Of a stretch of DNA of 64,000 bases, positions 22,795 to 35,342 are shown piece after piece. A program made the position numbers and the translations under genes. Position 1 is the first letter of the stretch; each line of letters starts with the position of its first letter. The notes beneath the pieces were generated by a model. It was not told the origin of the DNA and did not search any database. It saw nothing but the letters and a program-made list of their open reading frames with translations. Source of the DNA: Gonapodya prolifera JEL478 (Eukaryota; Monoblepharomycota; Monoblepharidomycetes; Monoblepharidales; Gonapodyaceae); NCBI GenBank assembly GCA_001574975.1, contig KQ965803.1, forward strand, positions 3,831 through 67,830, given 5' to 3'.

Positions 22795-24290
22795 ATGCTA
22801 GCCACTCTGGGACCAGCGCCCACCCCCTCCCAAAGCCGTGCCGGTGAATCTCCTCTCAAAGCAGATTCTCGTGAACAAGCAGAGTTAAGCCCCGCATCTC
22901 TGAGTAATGCTCGTCTCAACAAAATCGATGAGCTTCAAACATTGGGAGTGTCGGAATTAGTCTCACTTCCCCAGATTGCCGTGGTCGGCGTGAGTACATA
23001 CCTTGTCCACATCTGGGGGACAGTTTGCTCTAACTTGTCTGTTTTCGTGTTAGAATCATCATCTGGCAAAAGCTCTCTGCTTGAAGCCCTCACTGGTATC
23101 ACTTTTCCAAAGGCCAGGGACATGTGCACGACTTTTCCCACAGGCATGGTGATGGCTCCATCTTTGAGCTTCTCCGCAAAAGTCTTCCTCAACCCCGACC
23201 CTAAGAACAAAATGCGTCAAAATAACTGCTCCATCGGACTTGAAAGACGTTGAGAGAGTCATTGGGGAGGCAAAAGAACTCGTTATGGGGGACAATTCCA
23301 TTTCCAACTCGCTGCTGAATGTCCAACTCGATGGACCGCAATATCCCCGTCTCACGCTTGTTGATCTTCCCGGCTATGTCACTGCAGGCACCATTGGACA
23401 ACCTACGACAATTGCAAATGACATCGACAACATGGTTGACAAGTTTGTCGCAGACGAGAGGACCTTGACAATCGCTGATAGGCTCACGCAAAGAGTTCAC
23501 GAAAGAGACTTTCATTGATCCCATTTAATTTTTCTCAGTTACTCCTGCTGACAAAGACCTTGCAACCAACAAAGTTGTAAGCAAAATTAGAAAAAGGGAG
23601 ATAACGGCGCTCGAACCTTGGGAGTGGTAACGAGAATCGATAGGGCCGACTGGGGACAAGTCAACTCGGTATTGGAAGTATTACGTGGTGACAAATCCAA
23701 TGTTGGACACGGGTTCCATGTTATACGGAACAGAAGCACTGAAGAACTCGAGCAAAGGAATTCATGCCGTCTCTCGAAGACGTTGAACACAAGTATTTCA
23801 GTGGCACTCCTTGGTCCAATCTGCATTCGTCGACAAAGGGGGTTAGAAAACTCCGAGAGAGCCTTGTGGAACTTCAACAAAGTCATGTCGATGCGGAGTT
23901 GCCCAAATTGAGAAAGGAAATCCACCAGAAATTGGAAAAGAAGAGGGTCGATCTCGAGAAATTGGGCGACGAGTTGACAACCGACGACCAAAAGCGTCTT
24001 ATAACACAAAACAGCTTTTATAGATACCTTCGAAACCTTGGTGATGGGGTTGGTGAACACTGATCCCTCAACAGCAAGGCTGTCTTACTAACATGAATGT
24101 GGTTTTTTCCAAGAGCATCCTGGAAAATATTGGTGGACATTTGGATCCAGAACAGGTCATGCGGATCATCCGCGACGGACGCAGTAATGTGGTGCCAGGC
24201 TTTTCCAGAAAATCAAATTATAGTTAGAGATGTCTTATTAGGAGGAGACGGACAACAACTTCTTAATCACCCAAAGAAAGTCGGATAATT
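22795..24290 (+). pseudogene. dynamin-like GTPase pseudogene (truncated)
   Basis: The remnants follow the order of a dynamin superfamily GTPase. First come ARLNKIDELQTLGVSELVSLPQ and IAVVG, then the P-loop (SSGKSSLLEALTGI). After these are CTTFPT, the switch motif LVDLPGYV, TLGVVTRIDRA (the G4 equivalent), and a stalk segment (LRESLVELQQSHVDAELPKL). The last trace is HLDPEQVMRIIRDGRSNVVPGF. The pieces lie in different frames. At the intron before the P-loop (about 22990-23053) one base is missing, so GN-QSSGKS is out of frame. Further shifts lie near 23120-23240, 23490-23600 and 23760, and stops follow. The end of the stalk and the GED are missing. Intact relatives remodel membranes or act in Mx-like roles. 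Confidence 0.7.
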
Positions 24291-24395
24291 GGCAAATCGA
24301 CATCAAAGTATTTGAATTGATTTCACACATAGTGTTATATCAATTACTATTCCGTTCATGCGCCGATGTTAGCCCTTGTGATGAGATGCAACTTG

Positions 24396-27300
24396 TTAAT
24401 CTTCCTCCTCGAAACCTGTAGCACTCTGTTGCGAGAAAGCCTTTTCCTCTCCTTCCACACCATGTGTTCCTCTCCACAAAATAACCAACCCACCCGGCTC
24501 CCCCTCCGCATTCCTCCTCGCCCACTCCTCCACGTCTCCCTTTCCAACCTCACCCGGCCGTCCGCCCGTCAAAGCCAGTCCGTCTACAGCGCCCACCACG
24601 AGATCTCCTTCCACTCGCCCGGCGATCACCCACGTCCTATCGTCCCCCACACAGCCAACCGCGCCAACGTCGCCCTCGACAGGACCTCCCAACGGTCGTG
24701 GCCGAGTCCTCCAACGCCGCACCCTGGCGCGCCACTCGTTGAGATCCTTGGGCACTCCCGAGGCCCAAGCTCGGGATTGGGGTAGAGTGGTGTTCACGAA
24801 CCTAGCCTGACCTCGCGGACTGGGGGGTGGTTTGGGTCGCTTGGGTGCGGGAGGAAGGAACTCGTCAAGGAGAGTTTGCCCAGGGGGCCGCTTGAGGGGG
24901 GACGGTGCGATGCTAGAACGATTCGAGGAGGTCGCGGCACTAAAAGTTTGGTGAGGAAGGGGTATGGTGTGCTGTTTCGAACGGTCACCGTGTCCCGAGC
25001 TTGGGCGAGAACGGGGGATTCTGTGTGAGGTGGACTGAGGCGCGGAAACGGGGGGTGAAGGGATCGCATCTACATCCACAGACTGAATGTGTCGTGACGG
25101 GACATCACGAGGGAACACAAGCGAGTCCACGTCCACTGGGGCAAAATCTAATGTCTGCGTTGCCACCCGATTAAATAGACGCGGGGTAGCACGAGGTGTC
25201 CCGAGCGAGTCCACATCCACGGGTGAACGGTCTGTTGTTTGCGCGGACATCCCCACAGGATGCCCGGGAGATAACCGAGCTGGCCCAGAAACAATCGTTT
25301 TCGCCCCCGTCGCTTCTACCCCCTGTGACCCGCATATGACTTTCACCCTTCCACGACTCCATTCCGCCAAGTCCACGTCTCCCCAACCCATCATTGCGGG
25401 CTTACTTGGGCGGAGGGAGTCCATGACAAGCGGAACGGCAGGAGATGATACCGGATCTCCGGATGTCACAGTAGACCCAGGAGTGCTCCCAAACGATCCC
25501 GGCGGGAGTATCTTTGACGGTGTACCCAATGTGGCGCCTGCTCGTAAATGGTCCGGGCCCACGATGCCCATGGGTGTCTTTGACGCGAGTGGAGGGGTAA
25601 ACATCGGGGTACGTCCAGTATGCAATGGGGGTGTTCGTGGGGTTGTCGGGCGCGCACGCACATCGACTCGCCCTGACGACTCGATGGTCTCATGCGCGGG
25701 TGAGCCGCGGGGGTTAGTCTGAGCGCCAGACTTGGCGGGAGAAAACACGGCTGGGCGTACTGAAGGATTTCGGTGGGAAGCGACAACAGTGCGGGGTGGG
25801 CTGTGTGAAGGATCCGCCGTGTTGCGTACCAGAGGAGTCAGCGGGGTACGAGCTGGGCTCAGGGGTGGTGGTGGGGACCGGGCGCGTGGGGTGTTCGTCG
25901 GTGGTGCGTTCCTTCGTGTCCCTTGGGTGTCGACCTCATCACTCTTGGCCTCGTAACCTCCATATAGTTCATCGACAACCTCGCGGACGACCCCCGCAGC
26001 ACGTTCGTCATCTTCGGCGGCAAGGAGAATGTGACGTTTGTCGGGGGAGAGGTTCGCTGGGTGTGTGGACAGACGAAGGGAGAGGAGGATTTTAAGAATG
26101 GCGGCGTTGCGATAGGTACCAGGAAATCAACACACCATCGACCCCATTTCCTCCGGACAAGGATATACTCCACCAAGAAAACACCTTCTTTGGTTTGATG
26201 CCTGCGCTAGACGGCGCGTTTGGTATTGTGTCGTTCCAGCGGGCAAGAGCGGATTCGACGGCGGATGAGAGGTGAGGTGGTGCGGAAACGCACGTACGGC
26301 GGTTGAGGTGGATCGGCGGAGGTGGACTGGGATGAGGTGGGAGCACTATGGTGGTGCGACAGTGTTGTCTGATGAGGTCAAAGACCCTCAAAACAGTTTC
26401 ACATACTCTGCCCCGGCTTCGGAACAATAGCGCGTACCCTAATCGCTAGAGGGGGCGCGTCGTCCCCGTCGTCCTCGGGTGGCAATGTACGCTCCGTCTC
26501 CACAATGACCCAGCCCCCATTCTCCCCCACTGAGAGAAAGGGAAACGCCCCTCGGGCAGACTGGACAAGCGACGCTGTTGCTGGGAGGGAAAAGGACCAC
26601 TCTTTTCCCTTCCCCGCATCCGGACCCGCCTTTTTCTTCCCTGTGGACCCAGCTGGTGCGGGCGGGGGTGCGTCCGTCCCCTTTACGACCCAACCAACAT
26701 GGGGACATTCAACGGCGTACCCTGCCACGAGGCTCTGTAGGGCGTCACGAAACCGGGTTGGAGGGTGCTGCAGGGCGTGGGCACGGCGGACTGGGTGAGG
26801 GAGGAACATGCGTCGTACAGTGATCGTGGTGCCAGAGGCAGGGAGAGGGGTGGGTGCGGAGCTAGGAGGAGGGTGAGTCAATGTAAAGAAGCATTTCGTT
26901 CATAGGAGGACATGCGCGGCATCCAGGAAAATGAACCAGGTGTTGTCCACGAAGTGGAGACCTTTCAAATCTGTGGCTTCCCTCTGATGTGCTTTCGCGG
27001 TCCCCGTTCCAAGAAAAACCAGGGCTCTTTAGGATGTATAATACCAACCTTTTGAGCACCCCTCTCGTCCCGACGACAATCTTCCGCCCAACGGACTCCC
27101 CTTCACACATTGTTGCGACTTCGACTTCGTCAGCGAGCACGGCAATGGCGTACAGGGCTTCACCGCGGAAACCAAACGTGGTAGTGTGAGGAAGTTGGTC
27201 AATTGAAACGAGTTTCGACGTGTAGTGTGGTTTGAAGAGGAGGCCCAGCGAGTTTTGGGGAATGCCAATGCCGTTGTCGGAGACAGAGATGGACATGAGG

Positions 27301-27674
27301 CCAGAGTGGACCACAAAGAGCTTTATTCTTGATGCAGACGCGTCAAGTGCGTTTCTGGTCGTTGGTGGACGGGGAGCAAGAAGGTGATGCCCAGTTGAAC
27401 ACGACAGAGCGGAGGTGAAAGCGACCGACACTCACTCAATCAACTCCCTCACCACGTCCACGACAGTTGACACCACCTGCTCACTGTGCACTCGCCTTGC
27501 GATTTCTGCCGGGAGAATCGCCAACTCTCGTCCTGGTTCCCGACGGCCACCATTCGCACTGAGTTCGCCCGCCCCGGATCCGTGTTCCACGCTCGCATTC
27601 GTCCGATCCATCTCGAAGCACCCGGGATCGAAGGGTTTCTCTGAGATCGATCGCCTCCTGCCCAAGTTTCGCAC
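24396..27674 (-). CDS. MutL-family mismatch-repair ATPase (PMS1/MLH2-like)
   Basis: Read on the minus strand, exon 1 ends LPAEIARRVHSEQVVSTVV-DVVRELIE. It is spliced (donor near 27435) to NALDASASRIKLFV, forming GHKL motif I (ELIENALDA). Motif II is DNGIGI, motif III is TFGFRGEALYAIA, and the ATP-lid Gly-Thr motif is ASGTTITVRRMFLPHPVRR in a later exon (about 26880). The remaining exons give a long Ser/Pro-rich linker (about 24800-25748) and an acidic C-terminus (FEEED). No DQHA(x)2E(x)4E endonuclease motif was seen, which favours an MLH2/human-PMS1-like accessory MutL over an endonuclease subunit. An alternative start lies at about 27611. Exon borders between 25750 and 27050 are approximate. 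One of its exons is duplicated as a fragment at 13288-13515. Confidence 0.72.
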
Positions 27675-28052
27675 GAATGAATGGGTGTTGTTATGCTGTG
27701 GTCGCTCACAAGCAAGAGTCTGTCTGTCTCGCTGGGACTCATTTATTTTCTGCTAGGCGATGACATGACGCTTGTAGAGTGCAACCTGCGCCAAAAGAGG
27801 GGCACCATTATATTTTTAGAAATATTTAATGGAGGAAAACAGTGATTTTCTTCAGTTCGGGTTACTCGACTCCGGCTGACCAGACGGCGAAGAGGCAAGA
27901 TCCCTTCTACCAATGGTACCCATGCAAGATTTAAACTCATCTTGCGAGCTTTTTGCTTTTGATTGGGAAAGGGGAGGGAGGGGTGAATCTTGTGAACATT
28001 TGCAATAAGCAAGTTTAATAATTCTGTACGCAACATATATAGACAAGTAAAA
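27675..28052. other. intergenic region upstream of tRNA-Arg
   Basis: AT-rich DNA between two genes transcribed away from each other. An open minus-strand stretch at 27743-28036 has no motif or splice support. Confidence 0.4.
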
Positions 28053-28125
28053 GGGTCATTAGATCAGTGGATAGATCATCTGACTACGAATCAGGGGGTC
28101 GCAGGTTCAATCCCTGCATGACTCG
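28053..28125 (+). tRNA. tRNA-Arg(ACG): tRNA-Arg (anticodon ACG), no intron
   Basis: All cloverleaf parts fit. The acceptor stem pairs GGGTCAT (28053-28059) with ATGACTC (28118-28124), with discriminator G at 28125. The D stem is GATC/GATC. The anticodon stem is TCTGA/TCAGG and the loop CTACGAA has ACG at 28086-28088. The variable loop has five bases. The T stem is GCAGG/CCTGC with loop TTCAATC. A34 would be edited to inosine to read CGU, CGC and CGA. There is no intron. CCA is not encoded, as expected in eukaryotes. Confidence 0.95.
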
Positions 28126-28127
28126 TC

Positions 28128-28132
28128 TTTTT
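28128..28132 (+). terminator. RNA polymerase III terminator of tRNA-Arg
   Basis: A run of five T starts three bases after the discriminator base of the tRNA, the normal Pol III stop signal. Confidence 0.8.
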
Positions 28133-28416
28133 GCCTGCGTTCGAATTCTTCCTTTGGTTCAAAACCCAGGTTGAGTATTTTTTGATTTTTTCTCTTCAGG
28201 CTACATATGCACGTACTGTACTAAGACTAGGCCTATCAATCGGGGCCCAACGGAATCGAACCCCATGCCCAATCAATCCTCCAAGATTTTCTCACACTTT
28301 CCTCGGCAGGATTCAGGAATGGTCAGTCGTTGGACATATTTGTGTTGTCAAAACACCATATCCATTGAGAATATTCACCACAATACACAAAATCCAAAAC
28401 TCTTCTACGATCCCTT

Positions 28417-29503
28417 TCACAATCCAAGAGCAGTTATAGTCATCACGTGTGCCACCAAAAACACAATCACGGTGCTCCTATGGGAGACGACCCCGTTTCC
28501 CTTGCCGCTCCCAGCGGGTGTCGGCGTCGGCGTCGACGCTCCGCTTTGGGTTGCGTTCGCGGTGTAATTTGCGTCGACAGCGGGCATGGTCGAGCACTGG
28601 GAGAGATCCATGAAGTCATTTGGTGGGGAAATGTTGGGTACGCACTTGTCGATGTTTGTATTGTTGAAGGCGGTGCAGTTGGCCGTGCATGCGCTGTCCT
28701 GTTGTGTTTCGTTTTCCAATTGATTAGTCTGCATCACCCACAACTGCCATGCAAGCGAAGCGCAAAAACTCACACGGCACTCATAGAACGTCTTGCAGTC
28801 CTTGCTGTAGTACGACCACCGGAGTCTGCTCTCCGAGGGTGGGGAATACGTGTCCACGGTGAAGTTGGTGTCGTACGAGTAGTGTGGCCGGCATCGTCCA
28901 TCAGCAATGTCGAAAGTTCGCGAAATGAGGTTGGTCGCACACGTGGGTGAGTTCAATATATCGTGGAAGAAGTATTGCGTGTCTGGCGTGACATGGCCGT
29001 CATGAGCATACAGGAGGAAAGCCTGTGAAGTGCCACGCACATACAACGTACCGTTTACTCCCGGGAACAGTTTGGTAAGGTTTGTCAAGCCTTGATTGGC
29101 CACGCACGCGCTCTTGTAGCTCCCCACAGTGATGGGCTGTTTAGTTGTTCCGTTGATCAATGGCTGGCACTGTACGGCGTCGAGCGAAGACGAAACTGGG
29201 AGGGGCGACTGTCCTTGAAAGTTGCAATTCACTGATTGAAGTTGACCGTACTGAGGTGGTCCTGGAAGTAGAAGAGCCGTTGTTATCTCAGCCCGTGTCC
29301 TTCCTATTTGAGTCGAAACACGGAGAGAGGGAGAGCAGTTGGAACCCACCGGTGCAGTTGCTACTGTCAAGCCACGTCGCGAAAAGGACGATGTCTGCCG
29401 TCGCGATGTGAGACGCAGCCAGAGCTGCGAGCGCCGCCAGTGCTAGCCGCAGAGGGTGTGCAACGCCTGATGGGGAGCGCGTGGGGGAAGTGCGGTACGC
29501 CAT
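28417..29503 (-). CDS. secreted, probably GPI-anchored protein of unknown function
   Basis: The start at 29503 opens with a signal peptide (LRLALAALAALAASHIATA), then DIVLFATWLDSSNCTG. An 88-bp intron (29262-29349) follows, in phase. The mature part is Cys-containing and rich in N-glycosylation sites (NGT, NLT and NFT among others). It includes SKDCKTFYECR, after which a second intron (about 28713-28775) gives the Cys-rich DSACTANCTAF. The C-terminus has a Ser/Thr/Pro/Gly linker and a hydrophobic tail (STVIVFLVAHVMTITALGL) with no charged end, typical of a GPI-attachment signal. The protein is therefore predicted at the cell surface. No enzyme motif was recognised. Confidence 0.65.
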
Positions 29504-30218
29504 TGATTGCCGTGATCCAAATCAGTGTCGATCTGACACCGAGATGCCACGTTTTTAAGCTGCGATCGAGCTAAAGCGATGGGGCTCTATTACGTGCGTG
29601 CCTCTTTCATCAGGCTGAGGGCTTAGATTCGGAGAGTTTGGGCGCTGCCGCGGGCCGACTTCGGACGTGCGGCGCTTTTCGCCTGTTCCACAGCACAACC
29701 CCCGAGACGTGGATTTGTATTCTTCATCTGACCTGCTAGACCGCTCGCTAAGCACAAGCGCGCCCGCATCGCCTGTGGCCGCGGCGCTCTCCGATGGACA
29801 ATGCTCGGAGAACTGGAACAGAGACACGATCGTCCCTTGAATTTTGCCTCCCGCCACGGGATAATGCAGATTTCACGACCGTGTGGAGCTTGTTTTCTTT
29901 ACATTTCTTCTGTGAGAGAAGAGTGCTTCCGTTTGTATCAGTGGACACGGTGTTATCGCACCCCGCCCCTGTCGCAAGGCGGTGGATGCCCGTCAAACAT
30001 GAACCAAGTCGATGGAGTCATGTTTTGGACTATGTTAGAGAGCATTTTCTATTTCAACTATCCAACATCTATGCAAATCTATATCAAGTGGCTACGCGGG
30101 TTGTTCCAAGTCTCGACCAAAAGAATGCACCTCCAGAATCCAAACTCCAAACGAGCAGCCTATCTATCATCCATTTGTCAGCCACCCAAAGCAACACAAT
30201 CCAACGCTGAGCAAGGCA
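29504..30218. other. intergenic region between secreted protein and P450
   Basis: This holds the upstream region of the secreted-protein gene and the 3' flank of the P450. Open stretches at 29800-30346 on the plus strand overlap each other in different frames and have no motif. Confidence 0.4.
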
Positions 30219-32272
30219 TTAAGCAGTCCGAGGACGCATCTTCACTGGGAGCCCGTCGGGTCGCGCGATCTGCCAGGTCATGTAGTCCGCGCCAGGAATT
30301 GACTGCGTCACATCGAAACCTGCCTCAAGGTCGAAACGACGGATAATGTGGCCGTACACAACGCGCATTTCTGGTAGAGGTGAATGGTGGTGGGTGGGAG
30401 GAAGGGAGCGTCGGTGGGTCAAAGTAAATGACAGAACTGGAGCAAAGAAGGAAAGACTCACCGTTCCAGGCAAAGTTCTTGCCAATGCAGTCTCTGGCTC
30501 CCAAGGAAAACGGCATGAACGCGCTCTTGTTGCAAAGCACTGGTTTCCCCCAGTGGGCTTCCTGTGCCTCGTCCAACTTGCCTGCGTCCTCGTACTGGTA
30601 TGCCTCTTCTTCTTTGATAGCCTCTCCGCTTTCACTAAGCCAGCGCTCGGGGTAGAACTCGTCTCCTCGCAGCCAGACTGATTGGAAGTGACAGTAATTA
30701 TGGTGTTCAGCCCGGAGAGCAACAGGGCAAGTCTCAACTACAACACACCTTTCGAGCTCGTTTGCGAAGTATAGATTGAGAAGTACGCCATTGTCCCCGC
30801 GGGAATCCGGTACGATTTTGGGTTTCCGTCCTTGCCCCTCACGACCACGTCTGTGTCCTGTGGGAACTCTCTCCATATTTGTGAGGCGATACTTCTCAGT
30901 CTGAGCGTTTCGTGGAGAACTGCGTCCAGGTAAGGCAAGCGCTTGAGCTTGTCCAGGCTGATTGGTTGCCCAGAATCCGGGAACGCCTCGTCGAGCTCCT
31001 TCCTGAGCTTTTGCAGAACCTCGCGGTGCTGAAGGAGGAAAGCGAAGCCCCATGCCATCGTGTTTGCTGTGGTCTCCGATCCAGCACCAAGCATGGCTCG
31101 CGCCATGGCTTTGATTTCTGCCTCGTCGAGGTTGCCGGCCTTCCCTTGGTCGAGCGTCCACTGTAGAATGTCCGTTCGAGTCTCGTTGCGTTCGTTCTGC
31201 GCCCTCCTCTCGGAGATGCAATGTTCGATGTGGGCTACTTGAGTCTGGAACGACCGGCCAGAGATGTAAGTGTCAAACAGCTGTCGCCCGACAGGGAGGA
31301 GTGTCTTGATGGCGAGCAGTTGTATCCATTGGCGAACCGCGTGAGGGAACGGGTGTTGGCCATTCTCTATCAGATGAAAGCTTTCACCAAACGCGGTGAT
31401 GCCAATCACGTCGGATGCGAAGTACTGGTCGTGGAGACGATTTGGTCACCCTTCCACGCTGTCGCAATGTCGCAAGCAAGAGACATGCATTCAACATACA
31501 TGGAGTTCCTGGAAGATGTCCAATGTCAAGAATCCGTTCTTGTCCTTTGGTGCGGCGTAAATCTTCTTTTCGAGGATGTTGTAGATCTCCAGAATTTGCG
31601 GCTCCAGGTTGGCGAGGTACTTTATGGAAAACGCTGGAGAGAGAAGGCGCCGAACGCGCTTGTGGAAGATGGGATCTCGAGTGCCGACGATGTTCTCCGC
31701 TTCCTATAAGAAGGATATCCACAGAAATGTGACATTCTGCAATCCCTGTTCGCTGAACATAAGACTCACCCCATTGTGCTGAACTGCCTCATAGGTTTGT
31801 TTATGCTTGGGAAGAACGTTTGTTTTGAGGAACTACGAAGGAGTGTCCAAACTGGGTTAAATGATGTGCGGAAAAGAAACTTTGGAGAGGGGACGATGGG
31901 TGTGCTTGTGCTCACGTCGTTTAAGGCTTCTGGGTCCGCAATACTTATCCGGTCCGGCGCGACCCTAACACAAGAAACAAACAACACGTTACGGATTCCG
32001 TAAGGAGGGAGTCAGTGTGTTTGTGGAGCCCACCTGACAATTGCCCCGTACTGATCGTGGGCTTCCCTCAGCCGCAAGTTGCCTCTGCCCTTCGCCGTCT
32101 GCGCAAAGTTGAACAGCGGGATCGCCAGCTCGCGTTTCGAGCCAGGAATTGCATTGAGCGGCGAGAGGAAGAGCGTGTCGATGAGGTGGACCAAATACCA
32201 CGAAAGGATAAAGACGACAACGGCGGCGGCGATGTTGGAAGCCGTGAATAGATCGGCAATACGCGCAGACAT
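30219..32272 (-). CDS. microsomal cytochrome P450 monooxygenase
   Basis: Reading on the minus strand from 32272, an N-terminal anchor (IAAAVVVFILSWYLVHLI) is followed by a proline region and LREAHDQYGAIVR|VAPDRISIADPEAL. Later exons give GTRDPIFHKRVRRLLSPAFS, DVIGITAFGESF, the I-helix motif GAGSETT, the K-helix ExxR (HETLRLRS) and PERW. The heme-binding loop is PFSLGARDCIG, matching FxxGxRxCxG. The C-terminus ends at 30219 after a last intron. All diagnostic residues are present, so the enzyme is likely active at the ER with a P450 reductase. The substrate cannot be told from sequence. No biosynthetic-cluster core enzyme lies nearby. Confidence 0.85.
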
Positions 32273-32522
32273 TGGAAGCGATCACTGCTGTGAGTTACGG
32301 AATGCGGCCATTTTGAGACACATGTGACACGTGGTATTTTGAGTTTTTGCATTTAGGCATTCAGGGTTGTTGAGACGAGGCCAGACCTGGTACGGAAAAA
32401 CATTTACGCTGATCATGTGATTGATGTTACGGCCATGTCGTATTATTAGATTGTTTCAGTCCCATCGAATTTTACTTGTGCTAGAATATTGGATGATACG
32501 CTGTCAGTTATACTAAATGTAT

Positions 32523-33779
32523 TCAATCGTCACGAAAACAACGCCGAGAACTTTCCGGTCTCCAGTGATTCAGATCCGTCAATAACGTGTCGACTTTCGT
32601 AATATACTCATCGATTGTCTCCTTCTCAGCCCATGGGGTCGCGTCCCTCAACAACAGCAACATGGCCTTTTTCTTCATCAGGAAAAGCTGCGCTGGCGTT
32701 TTGAACTCGGCGTGCTCTTCCAACTCGGTCCACGCGTCAACAGTTGCTTGCGAGGGGGGAAGCACGAGAGGCACTCGTTTATCAAGGCAAAGCTGAAGAC
32801 GTGGCCGCTACGAGTCAAATCGAGTGTTACAAGGCTCCGGCGTTGCGACGCTTGTCGATGTCACAGATCTTACTTCTCCAATCAAAGGCTGGGGATCCAA
32901 ACCGGACCCCTTCAGGAAATCAAACACGCCCGCACTTGTCGCCATTTTGAGCGCCGAGAGTGCCTGTGTACGCGACAAACGGGGATTTTGTAACGCCTGC
33001 TCCGCGCCGGACCAGGACAGACTCCACCAGTGCACAAAGTCAGTGACAAGGATGAGGGCCGGGAACTGTTGTGCCGAGTCATGGAAAAGGAGCAGGGGTC
33101 TTGGTCGTAATATTCGCCGTGCCTTTTGATGTCGATGAGTGCGAACAGCGTTTTAGAGATACGGAGCTCGATGGCAGGACTCCCGGTGAGGAGGACCTGG
33201 AACAGATGGACGTCGGCACTGCACAAGGACGGCAAAAGCCAAGCTATGCACGTTTGCTTCGCGCAGCATCACCGTCAAAGCCCTTGTGTGTACGTGAACA
33301 GACAACTCCTTGTCCAGGTTCAAATTTGCGCTGCAAGTACTCCACAACGTCTCCAATCCTATCCCCCTCCTTGTCTGATTCTGTCTACCCAAACGGGGGA
33401 ACGTCGGTCATTTCGGGCAGCGTCTCGAAAGCGAGGGCCGAAATCTGGCGCTCGTGTGGAGTTGCGTCAACCTCGGCCCACGAAAACAATACACCACCAT
33501 CCTCACCTCTTGTATTTTAAACTGCATATTCCTCGTGATCCGCTGGTAAGCGAGCGTGGGAAGGTCCCTTGCGACGTACCGCTTGAGCTCGACCTCGGCC
33601 CAAACCTTTTCCTCCACCATTTTCACAATTTCGTCCGCAACGCGAAGTGCGACTTTCTCGATTTCTTCTGTGATAAGTCGAGCCGACGCGGTCGTGGCGT
33701 CTGGTCGTGGCGTCTGACGGGGCCTGGGCGATTGCGAGGTTCTGCTTGCCAGCCGGGAGTAGCCATTGGGCACGGTCAT
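32523..33779 (-). CDS. unrecognised multi-exon gene
   Basis: A chain of minus-strand coding pieces suggests one gene. It starts MTVPNGYSRLASRTSQSP at 33779 and continues ITEEIEKVALRVADEIVKMVEEK, then a helical piece with LTVMLREANVHSLAFAVLVQ. After that come LFQVLLTGSPAIELRISKTLF, FVHWWSLSWSGAEQALQN, ALKMATSAGVFDFLKGSG and finally a 3' exon ending SSRRCFRDD at 32523. The last exon contains AQLFLMKKKAMLLLLRDATPW. Splice positions are approximate and at least one frame change (near 33000) may be a lesion. No domain was recognised. An upstream start beyond 33779 is open but low-complexity. Confidence 0.4.
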
Positions 33780-35342
33780 TCCACCATTACGCAACCGAAG
33801 CGAGCATCCTCGGCCCACTAACGGAACATTCACCCTGATGCGCGTCGCGTGGACCCTCCTGCTCCTGCTGCTGCTGCCCGCCCACGCCCTCGCTCGCCAA
33901 GTGCTCCAGCTTCTTCTTCGTCCCGCCACGAGGCCGCTGAAGCACATCCGCGACGTGCCCCTCCGCGCCGCTCGTCACGCCGCCTACGGGCGGGTTTTGG
34001 GTGCACGCGGTCCCAACCTCCTCGTCTTTCACTTCTTCCTGCCTCTACCTAAGAGCGCCCCGCGGACCCATCCTGTCCTCGTCCTCGCGATCGCGGTCGC
34101 GCGCGGTGGATATGGACGCTGTGGCGGTGGTGGTGCGGCAGGTATGGACAATGATGGCGGGTCGCGTGCCGTGGACTGTCCTTCCGCAGCAGTGACACCA
34201 AAGAGTTCGCATGATAAGGAGCAAAATGCGATACAAACACAGAAATGCATTCATGTACTAATACATGCAGTTGTGCTCCTCGTCTATGGAATGTTTCCCA
34301 TCGATTGTTTTCCTTTCCCCTAAGGGAATGAAGGCTGAGTGCCGACTACGGGGCGGGTGTAACTGTCACTGTGTTGCACCAGTGTGGAGAGCGCCTACCC
34401 GCACGAAACCGGTCGCGATCTATCTGCAATCACGCGATTTTGCGACCTGGACCATAAATCGCCGGGTCTGTCGGAATACCGTGTCGCATCGTCGTGTGCG
34501 CAAAACCAAACACGAACCTTGGCACCAACTTAGAAACTGGAGAGTTTTTTAATGGGTGATCGTGCTTTCTTGTCTTTTCTCGACCGTCGGATTTTTTTCC
34601 GATGCAAATGGATGTCGACGGCCAATTCAGGATTACTATCTGGCCAGTTGTGGTTGACAGTAAGTCGCACAAAACCCAAAACTTGACAACGACTACATTT
34701 CTCACTTTATTCTGATCTTTGGAGAACCGATGAAGGAGGTTTTGGACCGGAGGGGCTACTGGACGTGGGGAGGACCACACTTTGTCTCCGGGATTCCACA
34801 TGGAGCTCTCTGGACCATCACAAGCAGGCGATCGCCAAGCTGAGTACCGTTTTTTTCATACTTATGGATTGTTGAGCCTCCTAATAGCCTGCAAGCGACG
34901 TAGAGCTCTTGGAATCAGTCATTTCCCGGCGACATCGTTCTGGAGTGTCTTGGGTCTCCCGCGACGCCACTGGGGATAAACGGAGGCCTCAATCAACTCG
35001 GGGATATAAAGGATGGATGAGTGGCACAAGGCCCAGGACTCATCAAAGTGATCTCTGGCCGGCTCAACTTTCCCCCCATCAAACATGTGAGTGATTTCTC
35101 TCACCCATCGACGGTTCGCGTGCGCTGATGACTGACACGTTGACTCTTCTCACTCGGAATCGTGTGATTGGGATGGGTGATTATCATTCCAGGGACTCGT
35201 GCTGCGCTTATGCTCACAAAACTCTATCTTCAGGTCATCCGCATGCGGAGCGTTCTTGTGCGTACAATTTCTTCAGCATAATCGCTCGGAATAACACACA
35301 CTTCTCCCCTGACAGCTCCAGGCCCAGCGCCAAAACTCCCGT
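33780..35342. other. intergenic / unresolved 5' region
   Basis: 33780-34050 is GC-rich and open in several frames without motif. 34260-34980 shows no supported gene. The first exon of the coiled-coil gene at 35343 may lie here: a short MDEWHKAQDSSK reading starts near 35011, but its splice partner is unclear. Confidence 0.3.

Noticed and set aside
27743-28036. Minus-strand frame next to the tRNA gene
   Set aside because: No motif, no splice structure and AT-rich composition; treated as intergenic.
29800-30346. Overlapping plus-strand frames between the secreted protein and the P450
   Set aside because: They conflict with each other and have no motif, splice signal or conserved pattern.
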